Shown here: one piece after another, positions 58,224 through 64,000 of the stretch
Layout: every line of letters begins with the position of its first letter
Numbering within the stretch: position 1 is the first letter of the stretch
Assembly (NCBI GenBank): GCA_965278965.1
Contig: OZ257127.1
Coordinates: 2,480,001-2,544,000 of the forward strand
DNA: 64,000 nucleotides
Direction of reading: 5' to 3'
Source: UBA10649 sp965278965
GTDB taxonomy: Bacteria > Actinomycetota > Actinomycetes > S36-B12
Made by a program: the position numbers and the translations under genes
Notes under the pieces: generated by a model
Told to the model about the DNA's origin: nothing
Database searches by the model: none
The model's input: only the letters and a program-made list of their open reading frames with translations

Positions 58224-58898
58224 GTGCCCGGGAAGGAACAACGCCCGACCGCCTCGGACGCGGGGCTGAGCAAGCAGCGGGTAGTCGTCGAGGCGGTCCG
58301 GCTCGCCGACCGTGACGGGGTCGACGGGCTGAGCATGCGCCGCCTGGCCGGCGCGCTCGACGCGGGCGCGATGTCGCTCTACCACTACGTGTCGAACAAG
58401 GACGAGCTGCTCGACGCCATGATCGACGTGGTGTTCGAGGAGATCGAGCTCCCGCCGCAGGATGCGGACTGGCAGTCAGCGATGCGACGGCGAACGGTGT
58501 CCGCCCGAGCGGTACTCGCACGCCACCCGTGGGCGATCGGCCTGATCGAGACGCGGACGACGCCGGGGCCTGCGAACCTCCGCCACCGCGAAGCGGTCAC
58601 CGCCTGCCTGCGGAGGGCCGGCTTCTCTGTCGTCATGGCGACGCACGCCAACTGGTTGCTCGACAGCTACCTCTACGGACACGCGCTGCAGGAAGCCACA
58701 CTGCCGTTCGACACCGCCGACGAGCTCGCGGACATGGTCGAGGACGTCTACCTGCCGCAGCTTCCTCCTGAGGAGTTCCCGTACCTCAACGAGTCCGCCG
58801 CCGAGCTCCTCGCCGCCGGCTACGACCCGACGCAGGAGTTCACCTTCGGCCTCGACCTCGTCCTCGCCGCCCTAGAGCCCCTGAGAGCCCCCGGATAG
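58224..58898 (+). CDS. TetR/AcrR-family transcriptional regulator
   Basis: 224 aa; the GTG at 58224 is 6 bases after AGGAGG. The DNA-binding domain covers about residues 18-65 (KQRVVVEAVRLADRDGVDGLSMRRLAGALDAGAMSLYHYVSNKDELLDAMID). The C-terminal part (RHPWAIGLIETRTTPGPANLRHREAVTACLRRAGFS, YLYGHALQEATLPFD) resembles TetR_C of the TetR-proper type. It most likely represses itself and the divergent oxidoreductase. The ligand is unknown. The response regulator gene converges on it with 25 bases between stops. Confidence 0.88.
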   Translation: MPGKEQRPTASDAGLSKQRVVVEAVRLADRDGVDGLSMRRLAGALDAGAMSLYHYVSNKDELLDAMIDVVFEEIELPPQDADWQSAMRRRTVSARAVLARHPWAIGLIETRTTPGPANLRHREAVTACLRRAGFSVVMATHANWLLDSYLYGHALQEATLPFDTADELADMVEDVYLPQLPPEEFPYLNESAAELLAAGYDPTQEFTFGLDLVLAALEPLRAPG

Positions 58899-58923
58899 TG
58901 AGCCGTCGCTGTCGGGCTCCGCG

Positions 58924-59559
58924 TCAATGACCGATGTGGAGGCCGGCCTCGCGGGCCAGGACGATCGCGTGGGGGCGATCGGCGACCTGGAGTTTGGAGA
59001 AGATCAGGCTCACGTTGTTCTGGACGGTCTTGCGGCTGAGGAACAGCTCCCGTGAGATCTCATCGTTCGTCTGGCCCCGCGCCATGCAGGCAAGCACCGC
59101 CCGCTCGCGGTTGGTGAGCTCAGGGAACGGCGTCGGGTCCGGGAGTGGCGTGTACTGACGCAGCGATCCGGCGACCTCGCGCCCGACGAAGGCGTCGCCG
59201 CGGCCGACGGCACCGACGGCGCGGATGAAGTCGTCTCCCTCCATGTCCTTGAGCACGTAGCCCAGGGCGCCGGCGTGCAACGCATCGCGAACAGCTGCGT
59301 CGTCAGCGCGCATCGTGACGACGAGGATCGCCAGGTCGGGTGCGTCGGCGAGGAGATGGGGGATCGCCGGAAGTCCCTCGCCGCCGGGCATCTGCAGATC
59401 CAGCAGGACGAGGTCGGGTCGGAGCTCTCGGGCGAGTCGGATCGCCTCCGGCCCGCTAGCGGCCTCCCCGATGACCTCCGTGTCCTCGATGGTCTCCAAC
59501 AGCGCACGAACACCCTTTCGGAACAGGGCGTGGTCGTCGACGAGCAGTACCGTCGTCAT
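58924..59559 (-). CDS. NarL/LuxR-family response regulator
   Basis: 211 aa. The receiver domain has the acidic pair VDDH and phosphorylation site Asp54 (LVLLDLQMPGG), with Lys in GYVLKDMEG. The output domain carries the LuxR-type helix-turn-helix (LTNRERAVLACMARGQTNDEISRELFLSRKTVQNNVSLIFSKLQ). It should be phosphorylated by the histidine kinase encoded just upstream; their genes overlap by ATGA. Target genes are unknown, although the co-transcribed small membrane protein is a likely one. Confidence 0.92.
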   Translation of the reverse strand: MTTVLLVDDHALFRKGVRALLETIEDTEVIGEAASGPEAIRLARELRPDLVLLDLQMPGGEGLPAIPHLLADAPDLAILVVTMRADDAAVRDALHAGALGYVLKDMEGDDFIRAVGAVGRGDAFVGREVAGSLRQYTPLPDPTPFPELTNRERAVLACMARGQTNDEISRELFLSRKTVQNNVSLIFSKLQVADRPHAIVLAREAGLHIGH

Positions 59560-60740
59560 CGGGTCAGTCCGATCGTCGCTTCTATCCGGGTGCCGTGGCC
59601 GCCGAGCGAGTGGACGGTCAGGACACCGCCGAGCTCCTCGGCTCGCTCACGCATCGCCGTCAGGCCCACGCCAGGAACGACATCGGGGCGGATGCCGACT
59701 CCGTCATCCTCGACGAGGATCTGGAGCTCACTCCCGTCCGTCGCGATGTGCACGCGCACCTGGGTCGCGCCGGAGTGCTTCACGGCGTTGTGGACCGCCT
59801 CGGCTGCGATCCGGAACGCGGCGACCTCCGCCGCCGCCGGTAGCGATCCACTGGCGACGCTCACGACGATGTCGGGACGAGTCACCGAGTCGAACTGACG
59901 CTCGAGCGCGCCGGCAAGCCCAAGCTCGTCGAGCAACGGCGGGCGCAGCTCGTAGACGAGCCGCCGCAGGTCGGCCGTCGCGTGGCGCATGTCCTCGATG
60001 ATCTCCGCGATGCTGGATCGCAGCGGGTCCTCGTCCGGGAGACGTCGCTGCGTCGCCTTCAGCTGCAGCTGTATCGACGCCAGGGACGGCGCGAGACCGT
60101 CGTGGAGGTCCCTCCTCATCCGGCGACGCTCCTCCTCTCGGGCCGTGACGAGCTCGGCACGCGCCTCGTCTGCTCGCATCGTCGCGTTCTCGGCCGCCAT
60201 CCGGATGCCCACCTGCGTGGCGAGCTCGCGCAGCACGTGGAGGTCGGCCTTCGTGAGGTGGCTGCCGCGGCGTCGCTCGCTCGCGCGGATCACGCCGAAG
60301 ACGTCCCCCCGGTAGATGATCTCGAGCTCGACCGTCTCCGCGTCTGCGGTAGGTGCCCCGAACGTGTCTACGCCACCGGTGCCGCTGGTCTCGACCTCCA
60401 CCCAGGGCAGGTTCATTGCAGCCGCGATCGCCTCCGCCGTCGATGACGGTGCGGCGTCGTCCGAGGAGATCGAGCGGACCGCCTGGTACGGATCACGTCG
60501 CTCATCGGCCAGCTCACGGACGCGTGGGCCGACCCACCGGTGCAGCGGGACGGCGCACGCCGCGGCGAACGCGATCGAGAGCACGTTCTGCCAGGTGGCT
60601 GAGACCGGACCACTCCCCGCGCCGAGGGCGACGCTGAGGACCGCGTATGCCGCAAGACAGCCCAGCGCGGTCAACGCCCACGCCAGAAGCGCGGGCCAGG
60701 CCGCGGCCCGCGCCTCTCGGGGTGGCTCGAGCGCCGTCAC
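59556..60740 (-). CDS. sensor histidine kinase (HisKA_3 type)
   Basis: 394 aa from the GTG at 60740, which overlaps the stop of the membrane protein gene. Two membrane helices lie at about residues 15-40 and 50-66. A GAF-like region follows (about 100-180). The dimerisation domain has RRMRRDLHDGLAPSLASIQLQL with phospho-accepting His213. The ATPase domain has EAVHNAVKHS (N box), EDDGVGI and GVGLTAMRERAEELGG. Its short extracellular loop suggests it senses the membrane or receives input from the co-encoded membrane protein. The fold and order match NarL-family partner kinases. Confidence 0.9.
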   Translation of the reverse strand: MTALEPPREARAAAWPALLAWALTALGCLAAYAVLSVALGAGSGPVSATWQNVLSIAFAAACAVPLHRWVGPRVRELADERRDPYQAVRSISSDDAAPSSTAEAIAAAMNLPWVEVETSGTGGVDTFGAPTADAETVELEIIYRGDVFGVIRASERRRGSHLTKADLHVLRELATQVGIRMAAENATMRADEARAELVTAREEERRRMRRDLHDGLAPSLASIQLQLKATQRRLPDEDPLRSSIAEIIEDMRHATADLRRLVYELRPPLLDELGLAGALERQFDSVTRPDIVVSVASGSLPAAAEVAAFRIAAEAVHNAVKHSGATQVRVHIATDGSELQILVEDDGVGIRPDVVPGVGLTAMRERAEELGGVLTVHSLGGHGTRIEATIGLTR

Positions 60741-61129
60741 GCCGCGACCGTCACCTTGTCCCGCCGCAGGACGAGGAAGATCACGAGGATGGCGGCCACG
60801 ATGCTGAGGATCGCCAGCGCGCGGAGCACGAGGCTGTCCGCGCCGAGCCCGGCGAGGGAGCCCAGGCCGTCGAGGGCACGGACGCCGATCGTCAGGAACG
60901 AGCCCCACCGCTGCCCCCGCCAGATGCCGATACTGCCGACGAGACCGAGGACTCCGAGCACCACGCCGACGATCAAGACGGCGAACGGGGGCTGGTCGCC
61001 GCTGGCCGCCGCGCCGTCGGAGCCCAGCGGCAGCGGGGCGATCGAAACGGCGAGGCCGATCATGCTGACGATCGCGTTGATGACCGCTGCGGCGGCCTTC
61101 GAGGTCGAGATCCGTGCTGCACCTGACAT
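60737..61129 (-). CDS. small membrane protein, first gene of two-component operon
   Basis: 130 aa; the ATG at 61129 is preceded by GGAGTG. Helices are at about residues 12-33 (AAAVINAIVSMIGLAVSIAPL), 46-66 (FAVLIVGVVLGVLGLVGSIGIW), 76-86 and 102-122 (LRALAILSIVAAILVIFLVL). I do not recognise a named family; similar four-helix proteins accompany actinobacterial NarL-type kinases. GTGA overlap with the kinase gene indicates translational coupling, so it may be an accessory sensor subunit. Confidence 0.7.
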   Translation of the reverse strand: MSGAARISTSKAAAAVINAIVSMIGLAVSIAPLPLGSDGAAASGDQPPFAVLIVGVVLGVLGLVGSIGIWRGQRWGSFLTIGVRALDGLGSLAGLGADSLVLRALAILSIVAAILVIFLVLRRDKVTVAA

Positions 61130-61319
61130 GTCATCACTCCGGAGGTCGGGAGGCCGTGGCGCCTCGTGCCCGAGTGTTCGACCCCGGCCTTCCCGGAGAC
61201 CAGGGAACGTGGTCCCGTCCGTTCGGGCACTTCCGTCCGATGCACAAGATGCCACCGGTACCGGCGTACGTCTATCGCCTGAGGCGCATCGGCTCAGCCG
61301 CTGCTGCGCGTGGAGCCGG

Positions 61320-61613
61320 TCAGTTGAGACGACAGGTCAGGTGGACCGTCACGTCGTCGCCGTCGGACTTGCCGATGCGGTCGCGAACGGCTTTGGCCAC
61401 CGGCAGCTTGTGGGTGCCATCGCCGAGGGCCATGAACGCTCCGCGGAACGGCTCACCGTCGACGGTGCCCTCGACCTTCACCAGGCCGCGCGTGCCGAAG
61501 ATCGTCGCCGAGTCCGGGAGCTGGACGCACGTCCAGGTGTCCCCGTCGCGCACGCGACCGAGTGTGGCCGAGAACGTGATGTCCAGAGGTCCCGCTGTGC
61601 TGGTCCGAGGCAT
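61320..61613 (-). CDS. DUF1905 domain protein
   Basis: 97 aa. The ATG at 61613 is chosen over the one at 61628 because GGGAG lies 8 bases upstream of it. The DUF1905 beta-barrel pattern is visible: ITFSATLGRV, TWTCVQLP, GLVKVEGTVDGEPFRGAFM, GTHKLPVAKAVRDRIGKSDGDDVTV. The domain is small, soluble and of unknown activity; it is often fused to or found with YdeI-like domains. It stands alone here. The 190 bases downstream, before the membrane protein gene, hold no recognised feature. Confidence 0.83.
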   Translation of the reverse strand: MPRTSTAGPLDITFSATLGRVRDGDTWTCVQLPDSATIFGTRGLVKVEGTVDGEPFRGAFMALGDGTHKLPVAKAVRDRIGKSDGDDVTVHLTCRLN

Positions 61614-61699
61614 CGAGACGGCTCCCATCGACCGGACTGTTGTAGCACGCGGAGTCGGGTCTGGCCGGGTCCCACGGGGACCCGGCCAGACGGTGGCGG

Positions 61700-62461
61700 C
61701 TAGGAGGTGACGGCGTGTGCCCGGGCTGCGTCGTCGAAGGCGTCGGTGAGCGGCGTGCGCTTGAAGCCCTTGACGACCAGGTAGACGCCGAGCGAGAACT
61801 CCCAGACCGCGATCGGGGCGGCGGACAAGGCAGACCAGGCGGACAGCGGCTCGTTGAAGCCGGCGATCGTGGCGAACGTGGAGGTGATGAGCAGCGGTGC
61901 GCCGATCAGGCCGATGATCGGCAGGATCCGGGGCACGAGTCGCGAGCGGTACATCAGGATGCCGAGAAGGACCGCGTTGATACCGGGCATCAGGCTCTGC
62001 CCGACCGTGAAGGCCCACTGGTACATCGAAGCCTGGGATGCGCCGGCGACCACCAGGGCAGAGGAGTCCCCGCCGGCTGCCACGCCAAGGTCCTGGCGAA
62101 GGGTGACCAGCGTCAGGATGGACGCGACGCCGAGGAAGATCATCGATGCCTCGAGGACGCGGCTGCTGACGAACCCGATGGCCAGCGACTGGTTCTGGCG
62201 TCGGACGACGGGGTAGAGCGCGACGGCCGTACCGATGCTCGCCAGCCCCACGATGATCTCGAGCACCGCGCCCCACTGGACAAGGGTCGGGTCGCCGTTG
62301 CCCAGGATGAAGTCGGAGTTGTTCTTGGCCGCGTGGTAGAGGAACAACGTCGGCATCGACACGAATGTGACGATGTAGAAGATGCCGGCGGCGAGGGCGT
62401 GCTTGCGCGAGCTGGTCATGCCTGATGTCGCGGTGGGGGCGGAGCGGGTGATCGTGCTCAT
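61700..62461 (-). CDS. DUF4386 membrane protein
   Basis: 253 aa. About six membrane helices: AGIFYIVTFVSMPTLFLY, VLEIIVGLASIGTAVAL, SMIFLGVASILTLVTL, NAVLLGILMYRS, IIGLIGAPLLITSTFATIAG and FSLGVYLVVKGF. The segment VVRRQNQSLAIGFVSSRVLEA between helices two and three and FTVGQSLMPGINAVLLGILMYRSRLVPR are DUF4386 hallmarks. The function is unknown. It is transcribed on the minus strand downstream of the small conserved protein, 43 bases apart, so the two may be co-expressed. Confidence 0.86.
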   Translation of the reverse strand: MSTITRSAPTATSGMTSSRKHALAAGIFYIVTFVSMPTLFLYHAAKNNSDFILGNGDPTLVQWGAVLEIIVGLASIGTAVALYPVVRRQNQSLAIGFVSSRVLEASMIFLGVASILTLVTLRQDLGVAAGGDSSALVVAGASQASMYQWAFTVGQSLMPGINAVLLGILMYRSRLVPRILPIIGLIGAPLLITSTFATIAGFNEPLSAWSALSAAPIAVWEFSLGVYLVVKGFKRTPLTDAFDDAARAHAVTS

Positions 62462-62504
62462 CGGGTTTCCTTCCGTTGCTGCGGTTGAGGATCGGTTGCT
62501 CGTG

Positions 62505-62762
62505 TCAGGTGCGTGGCGGGCTGCCGGGCAGGTCGATCGGCGTGACGGAGATCAACGGCAGCCCGAGGTCGTTGATCTTTCGGAGCAGGCCCTGGAGGGC
62601 GGCCTGGTCGACCACGGTGCCGACAATCACGGTCGTCCCGTCCCGACCGTCGGTGAGAGTCAGCCCGTCGAACCAGGCGCTCCACCGAGGCTGGAGCCGT
62701 CCGCGCAGGCGTATCTCGTACCGGCTGGAACCATCCGGGCTGCCGGCGCCGAGATCGTCCAT
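62505..62762 (-). CDS. small conserved actinobacterial protein
   Basis: 85 aa from the ATG at 62762. The core YEIRLRGRLQPRWSAWFDGLTLT, then GTTVIVGTVVDQAALQGLLRKINDLGLPLISV, is a pattern I recall from many short actinobacterial proteins, predicted as an alpha/beta domain with an N-terminal YxIRxxGxL strand. No catalytic residues are evident. It is usually found next to DUF4386-like or regulator genes. A strong hairpin lies 25 bases upstream of the start. Confidence 0.75.
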   Translation of the reverse strand: MDDLGAGSPDGSSRYEIRLRGRLQPRWSAWFDGLTLTDGRDGTTVIVGTVVDQAALQGLLRKINDLGLPLISVTPIDLPGSPPRT

Positions 62763-62787
62763 CGGTGCTCCCTTGGCTGACGTTCGC

Positions 62788-62866
62788 GCAGATCGCAGGT
62801 CGCGATCTGCTGTGCGTCTGGAAGCTAGGTGCCGATGTGATGAGCGCGCCTCACCACTCGTGGTGA
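62788..62866. terminator. two hairpins between the LuxR gene and the small protein gene
   Basis: GCAGATCGC (62788-62796) and GCGATCTGC (62802-62810) form a perfect 9-bp stem with a 5-base loop. TCACCA (62851-62856) and TGGTGA (62861-62866) form a perfect 6-bp stem. Both lie within 125 bases after the LuxR-type stop on the minus strand and before the next gene. Termination of the LuxR transcript is the simplest reading; an operator for the 85-aa gene is possible. Confidence 0.5.
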
Positions 62867-62910
62867 TTTCGCCTGGTGAGTTCGAGGAACCCGCTGGAGG
62901 GCCGTCAGGT

Positions 62911-64000
62911 CTAGATCAGCGAGAGCTCGTGGCCGCGCCGGACGGCGGCGCGGCGGTTGGTCACCGCGAGCTTGGTGTAGATGCTCCGCGTGTGGGTCCG
63001 CATCGTGTTCAGCGAGATGAACATCTGCCGGGCGATGTCCGGGCCGTCCAGGTCGGTCGCGAGAAGGCGAAGCACGTCCAGCTCGCGGGGGCTCAACGGG
63101 TCGACGATCGCCGACGGCGTCCTCGGCGCGGCCTCGTCGGGTACGGGGGGCTCGGAGCCGACGTCGTCGAGGAAGGCGGCCGCGTCGGTGTCGCGCCGCA
63201 GGGTCGCCAGGAGCGGGGCCAGCGCTCGCCCGTCAACGCGGAACACGCGCGCGTATCGCTGGGGCTTCGCCAGCGACAGCGCATCGGTGAGGGCGGCGAG
63301 CGCCTCGCTCGTCGCTCCCCGGGCGTGCTGCGCCATCGCCGTGACGACGAGGATCTCGATGAGGCTCGCGCGGCGCTGGCCACGGCGGGCTGCGTCCTCG
63401 AGGCGGGCCAGCAGGTCGAGCGCCTCGTTGAGTGCGTGGTCATCACCGGCGTCGCGACGAGCCAGGAGCACGCGGGCCAGGACAACGTGCTCGTACTCGC
63501 GGACGTACGCGAGCTCATCCACCGCGGAGACGGACGCCTCCCGAACCCACGCGTCGGCCTCTCGCTGTCGGGCGGCTCGCAGGTGCAAGCGCGCGATCTG
63601 CGCGGGCAAGGGATGCACGTTCGGTGAGAAGTCGGTGGTGAACACCGCCATACCGTCCTGGAGAAGTTCGACCGCACTATCGACATCGCCGGCGGCTTCG
63701 CGGATCCGGGCTTCGACGACGCGGCGGCGGTAGGGGTACTGCGGGAGTCCCAGACGGTCCCCGAGCTGACGAGCCTGCGCGATGTGCTCGGCGGCCTCTG
63801 CGACCTCGCCTCGTTCGAGGTGGATCTCGGCGAGTCCGGTCAGCATGTCGCTCGTGCCCCGTAGAGGTGCGCCGGGGCGGTCCGTCGCGAGCGTCAGCGC
63901 CGCTCGGTAGGTGGCGTGGGCGTCGTCAAGGTGCCCCAAAGTGATCTGGATGTCGGCGAGTGCGATGGAGCAGCCCAGGACGTCGGCGTCGTGGCCGGCC
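62911..64000 (-). CDS. LuxR/MalT-type transcriptional regulator, 5' end outside the window
   Basis: At least 363 codons; the frame stays open to the window edge, so the N-terminus is missing. The visible part is a helical TPR-like region (IALADIQITLGHLDDAHATYRAALTLA, GLAEIHLERGEVAEAAEHIAQARQLG, ALLARLEDAARRGQR-like repeats). The C-terminal LuxR DNA-binding domain has LSPRELDVLRLLATDLDGPDIARQMFISLNTMRTHTRSIYTKLAVTNRRAAVRRGHELSLI. The layout is that of large ATP-binding LuxR regulators such as MalT/LAL, whose nucleotide-binding domain would be upstream. The target is unknown. Confidence 0.88.
   Translation of the reverse strand, partial: AGHDADVLGCSIALADIQITLGHLDDAHATYRAALTLATDRPGAPLRGTSDMLTGLAEIHLERGEVAEAAEHIAQARQLGDRLGLPQYPYRRRVVEARIREAAGDVDSAVELLQDGMAVFTTDFSPNVHPLPAQIARLHLRAARQREADAWVREASVSAVDELAYVREYEHVVLARVLLARRDAGDDHALNEALDLLARLEDAARRGQRRASLIEILVVTAMAQHARGATSEALAALTDALSLAKPQRYARVFRVDGRALAPLLATLRRDTDAAAFLDDVGSEPPVPDEAAPRTPSAIVDPLSPRELDVLRLLATDLDGPDIARQMFISLNTMRTHTRSIYTKLAVTNRRAAVRRGHELSLI

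Noticed and set aside
1..64000. tRNA, rRNA or CRISPR features
   Set aside because: Reading both strands I saw no T-loop-like GGTTCGAxTCC with matching acceptor arms, no rRNA segments and no regularly spaced repeats. A dedicated RNA search could still find a divergent small RNA.

Overview
The window is high-GC, high-coding-density DNA from a Gram-positive actinobacterium. The mix of GTG starts, 4-bp ATGA/GTGA overlaps, an F420-type PPOX protein, an Rv1086-like cis-prenyltransferase, a CRP/GlxR-type palindrome and a core order (PhoH, secreted transglycosylase, class I fumarase, GlpX, DUF4245, XseB/XseA, IspH, YchF) suggests Micrococcales, most likely Cellulomonadaceae. The genus is inferred from remembered gene order, not from a search. 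No rRNA, tRNA, CRISPR array, transposase or integrase was recognised.

Layout. 0-2.9 kb: a small secreted protein, a methyltransferase, a nucleotide-sugar-type SDR and a PPOX protein. 2.9-10.5 kb: an alpha-glucoside cassette (ROK repressor, solute-binding lipoprotein, two permeases, two GH13 glycosidases). A perfect 27-bp direct repeat made from the 3' end of the PPOX gene flanks it. 10.6-28.5 kb: mostly housekeeping genes (PAP2 protein, DksA/TraR finger, DUF255 protein, cis-prenyltransferase, APC permease, PhoH, transglycosylase, fumarase, amylosucrase, glpX, xseAB, ispH, ychF). 28.5-29.3 kb: a small repeated element holding a 104-aa membrane protein gene, followed by a degenerate copy of the ychF 3' end. 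30-37.8 kb: a membrane GGDEF-GGDEF-EAL protein, a DUF4262 protein, a PutA-like proline oxidase and a LysR regulator. 38-55.8 kb: a 19-gene operon. 55.86-56.41 kb: a second, shortened copy of the 28.5-kb element in the same orientation. 56.5-64 kb: a DUF6326 protein, a divergent oxidoreductase/TetR pair with GTAC-rich operators, a membrane protein/histidine kinase/response regulator operon, DUF1905 and DUF4386 proteins, a small conserved protein and a LuxR regulator cut by the window end.

The 19-gene operon is the main biological unit. A branched-chain-type ABC importer (one binding protein, two ATPases, two permeases) precedes a nearly complete kynurenine pathway. A KynB-like cyclase, kynurenine 3-monooxygenase and kynureninase lead to 3-hydroxyanthranilate and alanine. 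3-Hydroxyanthranilate dioxygenase, ACMS decarboxylase, aminomuconate-semialdehyde dehydrogenase and an aminomuconate deaminase lead to 4-oxalocrotonate. Decarboxylase, hydratase, aldolase and acylating acetaldehyde dehydrogenase finish at pyruvate and acetyl-CoA. An alanine dehydrogenase can reclaim the alanine. No tryptophan or indoleamine dioxygenase is present, so the cell probably imports a preformed kynurenine-type compound. Two SDR dehydrogenases have no assigned step.

The most unusual structural signals are the direct repeats around accessory DNA: the 27-bp repeat around the sugar cassette, and the two directly oriented element copies that bracket about 26.6 kb carrying the kynurenine operon.
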